From Agelas oroides (taxonomy: Eukaryota > Porifera > Demospongiae > Agelasida > Agelasidae), in the NCBI GenBank assembly GCA_949130485.1, contig OX422200.1, positions 5,192,274-5,256,273 on the forward strand: a stretch of 64,000 bases of DNA, in the 5' to 3' direction. Both the position numbers and the translations under genes were made by a program. Shown here piece after piece: positions 1 to 11,640 of this stretch. The number at the start of each line of letters is the position of its first letter. Position 1 is the first letter of the stretch. Below the pieces are notes generated by a model. It saw only the letters and a program-made list of their open reading frames with translations, did no database searches and had not been told where the DNA came from.

Positions 1-20
1 CATTCAACGAGCTTTGTTCT

Positions 21-338
21 GTGGAAATGATAATTGCATACCTCACGACAAGAGAGGAGAGGGCGGGCCCATTTTTTCAGTTTCACAATGGGATTCCCCT
101 TTCCAGGGAGCGGCTGGTTACCCAGGTGTGCCAGGCCTTGCTAGCTGCAGGTAAGGACCCCACACCGTATAGCGGCTATAGCTTTAGAATCGGAGCCACG
201 TCAACAGCCGCTGAAAGGGGTGTGGAGGACTTGCTAATTAAGATCCTCGGCCACTGGGAGAGCGCGGCCTACCAGCATTACGTGAAAATTCTCAGGGAGC
301 GCCTGGCGGTAGTGTCTAAGATCCTGGCGTCAGGGTAG
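21..338 (+). pseudogene. Tyrosine recombinase C-terminal fragment (DIRS-type)
   Basis: The frame encodes the C-terminal catalytic part of a tyrosine recombinase of the kind carried by DIRS-type retrotransposons. The box YSFRIGATSTAA carries the second catalytic Arg, and LGHWES followed by AYQHYVK gives the His/Trp position and the nucleophilic Tyr. The residue expected to be His three positions before that Arg (HSFR in the family) is Tyr here. The frame has no ATG that fits a gene start and enters from upstream, and the first Arg domain lies outside the window. It is on the opposite strand to the DIRS-like element at 1.8-9.0 kb, so it is a separate copy. It probably lies in a later intron of the ferlin-like gene. 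Confidence 0.75.
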
Positions 339-749
339 GACAAGAACAGCCTGCGTGAACTTTGTTGTGTTGAAGACGATGAATTCTACAAGTTAGTTGA
401 TTAATTCAACCTTTTGCTTGGGGAAGGGCTGCTTCGCAGTGAATGGGGAAGCTGGTAAACCAGTTAGTTACTCCCCAAGCTTAGGGGTAGGCTACAATGG
501 AAAGAGCAACATGGAGATAGAAAACATTGTGGGAAGAGAATCCTCCAGACAAGGCAGGGCAGTGCACCAGCCTACCCCCTGCATGGTTCTTCCAACCCTC
601 ATACTATGTGACATAGTAGGAGGGTCTAGGCCTCCTGATCGGGTGAGAAGACACAGGTGAGTATAGTGGGATATCATCAGTAAATTGATGACACATAGCT
701 AATCTCTTTAAGGGGAGGGCCAATGGGTTAACTAAGAAATTTGACCAAC

Positions 750-3700
750 CTTCCTCCTTCTTCCCTGCCTTCCTCCCCACCTTCACCACCACCACCCTCT
801 TCGTCCCCTTCACCTACTTCAACACCTACGTTACATTTGAGAGAAATTATTCAACTAAGCTAGATCACATTTGAATGACATGTACAAATGAATAACAATT
901 AACATTTGAATGGACAAATTTGAGTGACATGTTAGAATGACAGTTGAATGACACAATGCATTTATTTGAATGTAGTTGAACAAATTAAATGACAACTAAA
1001 ACACGTGATTGAGAACGTACTGACATCTTCTGTGACACAAAGGCACTGCATGCACACCCACCTCCTTCCTCTTCTCCCTCGCTCCCAGCTTCATCCTCAT
1101 CTGTATCTCCATCTCCTCCTTTGCCAGACCCAGCCGGAGCGGTGTAAGTGAGTTCAAGGTTGATCTTAGACTGGAGGAGAAAACAACTGTAATCAGAAAT
1201 TGCTTGAGTTAAAAAAAAAGGCACTATAACTTTAATTTGTTAAAACAGTTCTGCGGAGACAGATAGCAGCAAACATTGCAACACACGGCATGCACAAAGC
1301 AGACAAGCTGATGCCAGACAGCCAGAGAGTGCAATTTGAAGCAAGCACAACCCTCAGCAATGAACACATGAATGTATGCAGCAGCCAGATATACAAGCAC
1401 TCATGTCTTGGGGTGTTCCTCATTTCAGGAGTACAAGGTATCAATACTTCAGGGGTGAGGAGCTCCACCATGTAATTTGACATTGTGCTGTTCATAGAGT
1501 CAATTAGCCCACATATTCCAGATTTTTTGGTATTAGCTGTTCTGTCTAAAGAACAGCCAAACCCAATTCACAGGCTTTTCCACCCCTCAATTTTTACAAC
1601 ATGGAAAAATAAAGGGAAGACCTGAAGATTTGATCACGAAAGTGAGAGACCTTTCTTGCCGTCTCTCTCCAAGGATTTGGAATCTTGCACATTCACAAAG
1701 CAAGAAAACCGGTCATTGGTCAGGGCAAAGAACGCATGCACAAAGTGTTACATCAGTGTCAGGGACTTCCCCTCCCCCTTCCCTTCCAGGAATGAAGGAT
1801 CCAGAGGACATTTTCACCGTGCTGACACTAAACGTGAGCTTGCTTAAATGTTACCACTCATGGCAGGCTACTAACCTACCAAGCGTACAGCACACGCCCG
1901 GACCGGCCATTCGTTAACCTGGTTTAACCAGAGGGGGTTAACCCTTTAACCACCGATGACGCATTTTGGTGTTGTCTGACTTTGGTCGCATGTTATCAGT
2001 TGGCGCAATCTGTTTTGAAGATAGGTTTTGCGCTAGCAAAAAAGGTGGGATAGGGGGAGGTGGGTGGGCATATTCAAGACATGCCGTGCACATGGCGGCT
2101 GTCTTGGCTGGCTGTAGAACAGCCTTGGTCGGCACTGCTGAACCATTTCTCACCTTGTTATAGCATAAATGGGTGCAGAAACCACTCCTCTCCCCTTGTA
2201 GGAGCACCATTTCCAGATCTGTAGGCAGTTTTTAGTCAGGCGGAGCATTCGCTGGTCAGAGAGCCCTGACCATTGAAAGCTCGCTAATGAGTGGGTGTGA
2301 TTAGGGTCATGAACTCACAGAGGATGTGTCAAAGAAACTTTGGCTCAAGTTTCCAGTGCTAGCTCCAAGCAGAAGTGGAAATACGGACAAAACAATGTAT
2401 CCACACGACTTCCAGTAAATAGCCTACTGTAGTTAAAAGTTAAACTCATTGGGCACTGAGGGCGTGGCTCATATCCCGGCTTGAGTATGAAGAGGTTGGC
2501 CTGAGGTCTGGGCATGTGACCACTGTGCTTAACTCAATGTAGCCTCAGATATTGACTTGTGAGTTAACCAAGGCTGACGAGGGTGCTTTGAGGGTAAGTC
2601 CCTCTGGCAGAACCACACCTACCAGCTCTGCCCCTACCCAAGGATGGGGAAGGGGGGCCTTCAAGCACCCCTCCACCTCCCCCCAAAAGCACCCTAAGCA
2701 CGTGTTGGCATTGCCCATGTACTGTGGAGTATTAAACCGATAAACACATCAACAAGAAAGTACATAAAGTTCTTGACCAACTATGTTCTACTGGCGAGCA
2801 AACCTGCGATTGTCCGGGCAAATTGAGCTAGACAATCCCTCGGGGTGCGGATGTAAGTGAGGAACACCACACTTGACCATCTGCCGAGCGCCTGGATGGT
2901 AGAATCTTGCAAGCCCACTTAGGCCACAGCGGTAGCAGCTCCGATGCGGAAACTGTGCCCTGAATAGTTTTGGTATGGGTTTCCAGCTTCCAACAGAGTG
3001 GACCGAACCCGTACCACAAAGCAGGTCTTCATCAGCAGAGACCCCAACTGGAACCAGAAGAAAGCCCCAGGGGTGTCACCTCATCTAGCGATGTATGCCA
3101 GGATGGCCGATACTGGGCACAGAGCATTCGATGTTAGTACCGCGACGCCTTGGCCAAATTGGTAGGTCTTCGATCGTTTAAGATACACTCGGATCATGGA
3201 AGGAGGGCGAGCCTCGTCTACCACCACGTCTCCCCATGCCAGATGGGCTGTGGTGTCGAATGACGTTTCCATAGGAACTGTGAGCTTGCCGGCACGAAAG
3301 AATCCGAAGAAACATGTCACCATAGCGGACCAGATCATCACAGTATAGAACTCCACAGCTCGAAGAGTCTCAGACCAATTTGCGTTGATTTGCTCGCAGA
3401 AGAATATCGGGCGTGATGGGGAGACACAACCAGGCTGGTGGAAGACCCCATTGTGCCCGGTCGTGGCATACACCCAACTACAGTAGGTGGAGCCGTGGAA
3501 GGGAAGACCCCTGGTGAGGCTTGGGGAGGTCCCTTATGATTTGGGCATGGCAAACTGCTGCTAATTAGGTTTTAACAGTACTTGGGGCTAGCCCCAGTCC
3601 AGCGAGTATTGCAACAAAATAGCATGGAGTTAATTCTGTAACTGAGAATGGGGACTGCACGCTAAATAGCTGACAAAATGATACGAAATGTTTCATAGCA

Positions 3701-4518
3701 GCCTTGTATGTCTTATGGGTGCCATTCTCACAACAGTGGAGAACTGCTGGGTCCAGGACAGAGACATCCAGTCTTAACTGGGATCCAGGAGGAGTGCTGC
3801 CAACTGAGGGGCACTGGTGCTGGGTGAGGGTTCACCCATGGAGCCTTGGACAGAAAAGAGGAACACCAATTATGAGACAGATCATCTGCTAGGCCTTTGT
3901 GGACACTAGAAATGTGTGATGCTACATGTATTAATTCAAACTGGAAGTGTGCCTCCATGAAAAAGAGGCAACGTAAAAGGTGCATTAGACTCTGGTCCCT
4001 GCAGGTGCAGGAGGAAATGATCTGAACAACAGCTTGGTTATAGCACATCTGCAGGTGACCCGAGATCCTGCCCATCTGTCACTCCAAGCTGCACAAGGCC
4101 AGCAGGATTGCCACCAGCTCCTTCAAGGTAATATGATGATCCCTGGCCTCCTCCTGCTACTGGAACTGGGAGCTGACCAAGTGCCACACACCCGGAGGTT
4201 ACCTCAACCCCCGGTTTTGAGGAAGGCGGGAATAGAACAATTCCATTCCAAGGACTGGCAAACACCCTCAACCATTTTATCATGGCGTACGGTAGTACGC
4301 CATATGTAGGGATGACCCCGAAAAAAAATGGCGGCCACATTCAAAGTGCACAAATGACACGCTCGAAATGTCCGCGTTAGATAAGTCAACGGCCTCCATG
4401 AGCCATATCAGACATTATCGAGTGCTTCCATGGGCAACAGGATCGTTAAATTTGCTGGAAAGCATCGCTAAGTACCTGACAGTCAAGTCGCTAAAAAAGG
4501 CAAATCGTCTATCTTCTG

Positions 4519-4549
<31 letters not shown>

Positions 4550-7500
4550 TTGCTCACCACGATAGCACGACAACGGCTGAAGCTATTACAACGATTCAAA
4601 CGCGAAAGATCAGCATAAATTACTGGGTATTGTACCCACCACTCATCGTTCTCAAAGAAAGAAGTCGAATTAATCGGCGATTCTCAGGTAACCCCACGCT
4701 TATGCTTGCTGCTATACGCCATTTTGTTAGAATAGAATATTCATAGCGATTACGTCAACAGAAGTTCAACAGCTACAGCACGTGAAGTTGGCATGCAGCT
4801 GCGGTTATTCTACTTCCGTAGAGAACTTGACGATCGATTGATTCCCAAACGATTGCATATGTTGCTACTTTCATACAGCAGTTGACGTACTTGTGCTGGA
4901 TTTGACAAGGAACGCAGTATGCGTAACGTCCACAAGAAACGGGCGCGGGATAAGCAGAACTATCTGCGAAACAAAGAAAGCAAAAGGCAAGCGTCCCGTA
5001 ACAAGTACTGGAAGAACCCGGAAAAACACTCTTACTCTCCAAGGGTTCCTTTACCACAGTTATGCCTTACCTCTTATGACCTATGTACCTGCCACCCACT
5101 ATACACAACCTACACACACCTGCCCACAATGTATAACCAGCTATAGAAACTGTTCCTTGGACAACACACAACATACAGTGTTACAACCCTGTCATACAAC
5201 AGAACAGGTAGACAGTCATGTATATACCACAGTGCCTTAGAACAACCACTCACACACACATGCACATACCCAATTAGACAACAGTTACACCCATGATTCC
5301 ATTGTCAAGTGGATAAGTGCAAACAGCTAACATCCTCCAGAAATCCATCAACATCAACAATAAACTACATAACAAGTCATTTCACTTGGGGTGTGGTTAC
5401 ACAACAACAACAAAAAAACAACAGAAACAAGTCACAAAAAAGTTTGCCAAACGCAAACAAGCACATGTAGGGATGAAATCCTCAAAAACCAACCAAACAA
5501 GACGGGAACGACACCACAATACTTTTACACCATCCCTACATCTTGTGCCATTTTGCCACCTGTACACAACACAAAACCCTCTACATTTGTACTTATTAGC
5601 CCACACCAACCACAAACAAACATAGTACTTCACTCCATTCAACTATCTCACAAAATAACCCATCCTTCACAAAGCATTACAAAATTACCACTACTCACTT
5701 CACAGCCACCTGTATACAAGACAACCCATATCTATCATGCTAAACAGGCATAAAACTTAACAACATAATGCACATTCCAACATAACACACACACTCACCA
5801 CTCCTCACTCACTCCACACCTTCTACACACAACTTGGACCATACCTGCTACACTCAGTAGCAACCACCAACAACACAACATACTCACTATGCACAACACA
5901 CCCACGCCACACCCTTCCATCTACAAGACAACCCTCTTCTACACACAACTAAAAAACAAATACAAACACACAGTTTTGGCAAAATGGCACAAGATGTAGG
6001 GATGGTGTAAAAGTATTGTGGTGTCGTTCCCGTCTTGTTTGGTTGGTTTTTGAGGATTTCATCCCTACATGTGCTTGTTTGCGTTTGGCAAACTTTTTTG
6101 TGACTTTATATATAGGCCCGAAACTGACAGTTCAGGCAGATGTGTTGATGCGGACGGCAAGGAATGAGCGCCCGGCTGGATAACTCGGCAGGCATGCTGC
6201 AAGAGACCGATGAGGGACTCTAGCTTGAGTCTCGTGCAGGACTTATGCCTCGACCACAGCTGTAAGGACTGCTGAAGATGGTTAAACTTGTCTTGCGAAA
6301 GATGAAGCCTGCAATCCCCAGGAACGCAAGGCATGTTGCTCCAGCTTCTCCAACGCTAGAGGGATTGCCAAGGTCCATGCAAGTTTGAAGGATAATATTG
6401 AGTTCTTTTTGGCAGTCTGCTGAGCCAGGCGGCCCAAGCGTGACTAAGTCATCTAAATAGTAGTCAACTTCCAACACGCCCCCGCTGGTGCGCCACCCAC
6501 TCCAGAGCATCGGCAACAGTAGTAAAAATCTTCAGTGCTTAACACAGTCCGAAAGGGAGCATGCCGTCCACGTACTGGATGCCCTGCCACTGGAAACCAA
6601 GCAACGGATGGTCGTCAGGGTGCACTGGGACAAGGCGGTAGGCAGAGCAGACACCCAACAGTGTACCCACTCCCAGGTACCCAGCAGCCCGTGCTACTTA
6701 TCGACTGTTGTGTATCTCAGTGAGCAGACCAGCAGGTCGATACCATCGTTAACGCTGTGGCCCTCCGGGAATGACAGGTCGGTGATTAGGTGCCATTTAT
6801 GAGGCGCAGCCCTTAGGGACGACCCCTAGTCGGTTGATTTGCACTTTGACCTTGGAGGCGGTGTTGGAAGAGAGGGGCCAATAATTCTTGTCCGCCAGAT
6901 AACTTTCCACCACTTCCCCATGGTGGACGGCATATTGCACTGTGCAGGGCGCAGGGACCTTGAGTAGTCAAATCCCAGAGCTGATACCCTTCAGTATGTA
7001 GGATAGGAAGTCCTTGTCTGGGTAGGATTCCAGGGCTAATCGCCAGGCAGAGAGGTGATCCCGAAGAGGGGAAATAATGGTCTGTAGCTGAGGTGGCTGG
7101 TCAGCTCCCTGCAATGGAGCAGCGCCTTGAATTTTCAGCAGGTTATCCATATAGCAATAATGCCTATAGGAACAAGAGGTTGGATTACAGGCAGGGCTGA
7201 GTTCCCCCTATGCCACACACTTGTAGGGCCAAGCTGCCCATATGCCAGAACAGGGTGAAGCCTTTTATTTATTTACTCCCCTGTGGTGTCAGCAAGGGGA
7301 CCAGGAACCCCCAGTGCAATGCAGTTGCCAACATTCATCCCATCGAGCAGTGGCCTGGAAGTGCTGGCTTCAGCTGCCCTGGCTCAGCTCCATGGTGCTC
7401 CAAGGTGATGGCAGTATCCCCTCCATCTCCCCGACCGAACATGCAAACCCCAGCCTGCTGAATATCCTGAGTTTCACGTCAGTGACAACCAAGCTCATCC

Positions 7501-10500
7501 GATGGATTTGTTGGAGTATGTTGACATGTGGGAGCTGCTGCCTGAAACCCAGTGGCAGGAAGTTCTGAAGCTCGATGGATTGTGAAGGGGTTGATGGATG
7601 ATAATTGTGTGATGGAATTCTCATATTACCCACCTGTTCCATGAACCCTGAAACTGTAGTAACCATGCACTTGTGGTCATTTTAACTAAGTAGTTTTTTG
7701 TACTGTGCATGCAGCCAACTCAAAATCATCTCATGTTTAGCCCAGGCTGGTGCATGCTGCCACTCAAGGCACCCAAAGCGTGGGCTCATAACCGATATTG
7801 TCTTGTGGAACAAGTGCTTCACCACACTGGCTGCAGCGCTATCGGCACGCTATCCGGACAAAGCCCCCAACCTCATGGCCTACCTCCAGACTACAGTAAG
7901 GGCCAGTCGAAATTTTGGGGGTTTGGCTTGGGCCTTGTATGACGCCGCCTACCGCAGGCAGGCAGCCAACAACTGTTCTCTTGATTGGGCAATTCCCGAC
8001 CCGACACTCTACAATGAGGCGTTCACAGGGAGAGCAAGGGTGATCCTCGTTGCCAGTTCTGCCTGTCGGACAGCCACTCGACTCACGATTGCACCTATGC
8101 CCCAGATGATTTCAGACAGTATGGGAACAGGCAACCATCCCCCCGACGTGGGGCAGCCTGACTCCTGTTGCTCAAATCTGCCATCTGTTTAATCAGCCAG
8201 AGGGCAGCCAGTGCCACTTCAAACAGTGCAGATATGCACATCTATGTGTCGAGTGCAACCAGCCACACCCAATGTCTGAGTGGGACCAGCACCAGCCCTG
8301 CCATCCCAGGTCAACCTCGCCTATGGGCAAGGAGAGGGAGACATAAAATTGCAGAGCTCCTCCTTCTCACATGCTGAACTTGATTGGGGTTCTCCCCCCC
8401 ATTGATCTTGCTGCATCCCTCCTGATTCCTTGATTATTCGTGTTTATGTACCCTGTCAATTGCCTCAGTAAATTATCCCCAATGGAGCTTCTGTAAGTTA
8501 TAAATAATTCTCTGCCATTTGGCATGATAACCCACTCTTTGGAGTGCAGCCAGGTTGGGTGTGGCCATGCACTGCACGGCAGCCTGCAGGGATTATGGTC
8601 ATCCGCCACTGGCCAGTTTGAGCAGCCAGCGTCGGAACATTGCAACAAGATAAACTGGTTGGGATGCTGCCGTGGTGAGGAGTGGCCCTGGCGATGTGGA
8701 GACCAGGGCAGGACAGTCAGTACCGGGTGGGCGATGGGGAGCCTAGATCTGGCGCGTCGCTATTAGGCGGTCAATCCACACCAGCTGCTCCGGGGTAAAA
8801 GGTGGAATGCCCTCAGGTGTAGGAATGGTCGGCGGTAGCTGGGAGTTCATGGCACAGTTCAGGAGCCGGATATGCCTCGGAAACAGGAATGGATCAATGA
8901 AGGCTGCAGAGGACACTTTCACCGTGCTGACACTAAACGTGAGCTTGGTTAAATGGGCACGCTGCTACCACTCATGGCGGGCTACTAACCTATTAACCTG
9001 GTTTAACCAGAGGGGGGTTAAACTCCATTACAAATTTTGATGACCACACAACAGGTATCACATGCCATGTCAGTAACAACCTGTTTATACAAGGTTGTAA
9101 TTGGAACAACCACCTCGCATTGTTAGAAATACTTGGCACAGGTAAAGAGTGTGGGACCTGCATTTTGGTGCTACAGCAATTCATGAACCAAGTTCATCTT
9201 GGTACCAGGCTGTCTCACATGAGGCTTAGTACTGAGACTGCAACTAGCAAGTGCTGGCATTTATGTGCATGCTCTCTGGAGCTTGTGACACATACCTACC
9301 TTTCACTGTCACACAGTTGTGGAGCATGGGCAGAGAATGAGGATGAGGAGAGAGGGTACATGGGTTTATCCCTTGTTTTATGACATTTTTCGAGGGGTAT
9401 AAGCACAGCCTTGCTCCCAGGCCTTCCCTTTGCTCCCCCTTTGTTCTAGACACTGAAAAAATGTGACAGTGGAAAGGTCTGGGAACGAGCCTAGTATTAA
9501 GTGCTGATGGTAAAATTTATTGTTTTTTATTTTTTGCAGTGAAGTTAAGCTAGATTACAGACAGAACAGTACAAGGATGAACTATTCTAGCTTAACTGAA
9601 TCTCCTGTTTTAAATCTTACTTCCACACCGGGTCTTGCCTTGTCTTCAGGCCACAAACTACAAATTTTTGTACGTGGCCTGGAAGTGAGGTTAATAATAT
9701 GCCAAGCCATCATGTTTGTGAGATACCGTCCTTATTCCGTCCTTATGCCAGTACAGTCCTTATTGGTTACCTTGCCAACCAGAGCTAGGTGGCTCACGAC
9801 AGAGGTCAGAGTCACAAACTGGCTAACAACACGATACAACGTGCTTTGTAAAACAACAAGCTGCAGTAAGTTGATTGGACAGTGATAAATATAGTAGTAG
9901 AGTGGGTGAAAGAAGGGGAAGAAGCACTCTAACCTAGCAACATGGGAATGCAATTCTTTTTGGTGGTGGTGGTAGTAGATCGGGTGTCAAACTTTTGCGA
10001 AGGGTTACCATACTCCATTACCCAGTGGATGTTACTGGAAGTGACATGTTTACTCAACACCAAAACACCGTACAAAGATACCATTTGTTAAGATCACAAG
10101 ACGTAGAATACGAAAGTACAAGCGATATTATGCTGAATATAGAGTACGGAGCAGAAGCATATCTTAGCAACAGCCATGAGGGTACAAAATAAATACAAGA
10201 CATGGTACCGACCTGCATGAGCTCTCCTTTCTTGGACTTGAGAGTCGAACTCACACTCTGTTTTCCCTTTGAAACCACTTCACGGAGATTCAGACCCAAC
10301 ACCCCCAGTAATCTGAAGAAAAGCACGCCAGAAACACAGATAAAGCTCCTCTAGAACAGCCTCAAAAAGAGAACATGGAGAACGATCCACTTCTTAGTTC
10401 TAGATGTAAAGGAGAGTTAGAATGATGCAGTACCTGTTTTTGCCCACGGTTTCATAATCATAAACTTCCACCTTGAGCACCTCCAAGCCACTGAGAGCTA

Positions 10501-11239
10501 CCTGCAAGTTCCAATTCAAAGTCTGCGTTTGTGCATGTGTGAGAGACAGAGAGGGAGGAATAAAAGACAACTACTTCGTGGAAGGACAAAATAAATGAAA
10601 GGGGAAGCAAATAAGATTTGGAGAACAGCAGCAGGAGATTGCAGATCCCACCTCATTCCATTCTGGATCAAGGTTGTTGTCAATAACTTTGGTCTTCTTC
10701 TTCTCCCCTGCAAACAGCAAAAAGAGAAACGGAGAGAGAGAAAAGGTGGGAAGTGGGTTGCAACCCAGTGAGCAGATCGTTAACAAGCCCACGCAACACC
10801 ATACTGCAAAATCAGTTGGAATATACAAAACCGGAAATCCTGTTCACCTACCCAGCCCTAACCCTTACCCTTCCTGTGTGCTAACTAAGCCGTGCAAACT
10901 GGTCCCAAAAATAAGACTTCCATTAACGACAGCACGTTAGCATCCGTATGCTATACAGTGATTTATATGTTTAGGGTGTGGTTAGGGTTGGGTTAGGGTT
11001 GGGTTAGGGCTGGTATAAATACAGTATAGCATACGGATGCTGTCGTAACGGCTTGTAAAATAAGTCAGTAGTATGACGCGATGAACAGCGACTACAAAGT
11101 GCTTACATGGACCATACACGCATGATTCAGGTAAAGTCGTCATACCTTCCAGCGTGATCACGCACATAGGGTCACTCTTCGAGAACCTTTCCACATTGGG
11201 AAGGCAGCTCGCAGACTTGACCAGCACCGAGAGAGACAT
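750..11239 (-). CDS. Ferlin-family protein, 5' exons (partial gene)
   Basis: Minus-strand exons join in consistent phase: 11239-11146 (ATG), 10707-10652, 10522-10434, 10312-10213, then 1170-1062 and probably 825-750. All have GT donors and AG acceptors. The first four encode one C2 domain: start MSLSVLVKSASCLP, then KKKTKVIDNNLDPEWNE, then VYDYETVGKNRLLG. This order and spacing match the first C2 domain of ferlins, the large membrane-anchored vesicle-fusion and repair proteins. Exon 5 reads INLELTYTAPAG and then turns into a Gly/Glu/Asp-rich acidic stretch, as after C2A in dysferlin-type proteins. The 76 nt exon 6 continues this stretch and is the weakest call. Calcium binding cannot be judged from one domain. 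Intron 4 (10212-1171, about 9 kb) holds a DIRS-like retroelement. The remaining C2 and transmembrane exons would lie beyond the left edge. Confidence 0.75.
1799..1945 (-). repeat. Terminal repeat of the DIRS-like element, 3' copy
   Basis: This segment repeats 8901-9020 in the same orientation. Shared blocks include ttcaccgtgctgacactaaa, then a ctcatgg-ggctactaacct block, then ttaacctggtttaaccagag. The copy here has an extra insert of about 35 bases (accaagcgtacagcacacgc and onward) relative to the other copy. Its position beyond the recombinase gene fits a 3' terminal repeat. Confidence 0.65.
2820..3473 (-). pseudogene. DIRS-type tyrosine recombinase, frameshifted
   Basis: The first half (3473-3081) is open and carries the first catalytic Arg in FFGFFRAGKLTVP, followed by LAWGDVVVD and VYLKRSKTYQFGQG. 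After a frame change the second half (about 3010-2820) reads NPYQNYSGHSFRIGAATAVA, stop, VGLQDSTIQALGRWSS and a TYIRTPRD end. It therefore keeps HxxR, the Trp position and the nucleophilic Tyr. The in-frame TAA after ATAVA and the shift near 3080 make it non-functional. Upstream, a piece related to the segment between RNase H and recombinase remains in another frame. It would catalyse integration of circular cDNA in an intact element. Confidence 0.85.
3728..4290 (-). pseudogene. DIRS-type RNase H domain remnant
   Basis: On the minus strand the remnant reads IKWLRVFASPWNG, then ITLKELVAILLALCS (stop), then CYNQAVVQIISSCTCRD, MHLLRCLFFMEAHFQFEL and SHISSVHKGLADDLSHNWC. These are the core blocks of the RNase H domain that follows RT in DIRS elements. 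The catalytic Asp of the usual CDNxAVV motif is Tyr, and one stop plus frame changes are present. Its 5' boundary at about 4290 is where the composite insertion begins. RT coding resumes at 6113. Confidence 0.8.
4510..4552 (+). repeat. (TTC)n microsatellite
   Basis: An uninterrupted run of ttc units inside the composite insertion. Confidence 0.9.
4893..5060 (+). other. Short basic reading frame of transposon type
   Basis: The frame reads RNVHKKRARDKQNYLRNKES and then RQASRNKYWKNPEKHS, very rich in Arg, Lys and Asn. Similar basic repeats occur in front parts of large transposon proteins in basal animals, but this piece is too short to assign. After about 50 residues the frame runs into ACA-rich low-complexity DNA. 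It may be a captured fragment. Confidence 0.3.
5431..6104. mobile_element. Foldback MITE with 127 bp inverted arms
   Basis: The arms 5431-5557 and 5978-6104 are near-perfect reverse complements. Outer ends begin gtcacaaaaaagtttgcc and inner ends stop at ccattttgcc. The centre (5558-5977) is an A/C-rich stretch (aca, cac, aaac) with no coding. There is no clear target duplication. It lies at the right end of the insertion in the DIRS-like element. Confidence 0.85.
6113..7150 (-). pseudogene. DIRS-type reverse transcriptase remnant
   Basis: Read on the minus strand over several frames, the remnant gives SYPDKDFLSYILKGISSG (7050-6975), VQINRLGVVPKG near 6840, WQGIQYVDGMLPFGL near 6590-6545, KIFTTVADALEWVAHQRG and the active-site block YYLDDLVTLGPPGSADC near 6450. 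It continues as TCLAFLGI and SLIGLLQHACRVIQPGAHS. The YxDD motif (YLDD) and LPFG block identify an RT, and the downstream SLIGLLQHA stretch is characteristic of DIRS elements. Several stops and at least three frame changes show it is dead. Confidence 0.85.
7767..8340 (+). pseudogene. DIRS gag C-terminal half with zinc knuckles, inverted
   Basis: The plus strand encodes LWNKCFTTLAAALSARYPDK, AYLQTTVRASRNFGGLAWAL and YDAAYRRQAANN, then after a frame shift CQFCLSDSHSTHDC. A Cys-rich block follows: ICHLFNQPEGSQCHFKQC, CRYAHLCVECNQPHPMSEW, where the last Cys is Trp. This is the gag type accompanying DIRS elements in basal animals. All other coding parts of the element, including the gag start at 8851, are on the minus strand, so the segment has been inverted. 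Confidence 0.7.
8745..8851 (-). pseudogene. DIRS gag N-terminal start
   Basis: The ATG at 8851 opens MNSQLPPTIPTPEGIPPFTP, EQLVWIDRLIATRQI, then a stop. The Pro-rich lead followed by TPEQxxWIDRLIA resembles gag starts of this retroelement type. It sits just inside the 5' terminal repeat and on the same strand as RT. Confidence 0.5.
8901..9020 (-). repeat. Terminal repeat of the DIRS-like element, 5' copy
   Basis: Partner of 1799-1945 in direct orientation. On the minus strand it runs straight into the gag start codon at 8851, so it would be the 5' end of the element. Confidence 0.65.
9021..10212. other. Intron 4 sequence without recognisable genes
   Basis: Between the DIRS-like element and ferlin exon 4 I see no supported exon, RNA gene or transposon ends. 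A short (ggt)n run lies at 9961-9975. Confidence 0.4.
10970..11012 (+). repeat. Short TTAGGG-like tract in ferlin intron 1
   Basis: The tract contains repeated ggttagggttgggttaggg. Flanking sequences acagtatagcatacggatgc and gcatccgtatgctatacagt (10938-10961 and 11020-11041) are inverted copies, so it is a small foldback carrying a telomere-like core. Confidence 0.7.
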
Positions 11240-11640
11240 TTCGGCTGCCCTCCCTCACCTATTGCCCTCCAAGGTGCAGCAAAAACTGGATCAGGGGCCC
11301 GGGCAAGCGAGAGTACAACAGCTTTCGAACGCTTGCTCTGCGCTCGTATTAATTAGCTAGCAGCTACCGCGACCCACGCCTCGACGGACCTCTTACTCTC
11401 CGGATACGCATAATATCCGGATACGCACCTACGGCGCGGCGCGGCGCAGCGCATGTTTAGTGTCCTAGCTATATTGTGGGTTGTGGAGGTAGTGCAAGTA
11501 TACGGATTTTGTATACACTAGGTGAATGCACAGCATTGTGGGGGCGAGCGTGAGCTCAAATGCGATGGATGCGCAAGCGCGTGCAGAGCGGCTGGTGCGG
11601 TGCGGCTGGTGCGGAGCAGCTGGTGAGTGTGTGTGTGTGG
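11240..11640 (-). promoter_or_regulatory. GC-rich upstream region of the ferlin-like gene
   Basis: This stretch lies immediately upstream of the predicted ATG at 11239. It becomes locally CpG-rich (about 11410-11455 and 11570-11625, with runs of gcggcgcggcg), unlike the AT-rich surroundings. No convincing TATA box is visible. It is a plausible 5' UTR/promoter, but the long-TIR element beginning at 11484 overlaps its distal part, so the functional limit is unknown. Confidence 0.3.

Larger units (their letters stand above)
4291..6112. mobile_element. Composite insertion splitting RT from RNase H
   Basis: RT homology stops at about 6113 and RNase H homology starts at about 4290, so about 1.8 kb was inserted. 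The left end contains atgtagggatga (4304-4315), which recurs inside the foldback arms at 5467 and, inverted, near 6060. The insert holds a (TTC)n tract, a short basic reading frame near 4919-5040, a long ACA-rich stretch and the foldback MITE at 5431-6104. No clean target duplication was found. Confidence 0.55.
1799..9020 (-). mobile_element. Decayed DIRS-like retrotransposon with internal insertion and inversion
   Basis: On the minus strand the order is terminal repeat (9020-8901), gag start (8851), RT (7150-6113), RNase H (4290-3728), tyrosine recombinase (3473-2820) and second terminal repeat (1945-1799). This is the gag-RT-RH-YR order of DIRS/Ngaro elements, which use a recombinase instead of an integrase. 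All frames carry stops or shifts. A roughly 1.8 kb insertion (about 4291-6112) separates RT from RNase H. The gag C-terminal half at 7767-8340 reads on the plus strand, so the 7.2-8.7 kb interval appears inverted. Without the insertion the element is about 5.4 kb. The direct terminal repeats fit the split direct repeats of this group, although inner repeats were not resolved. Confidence 0.75.
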
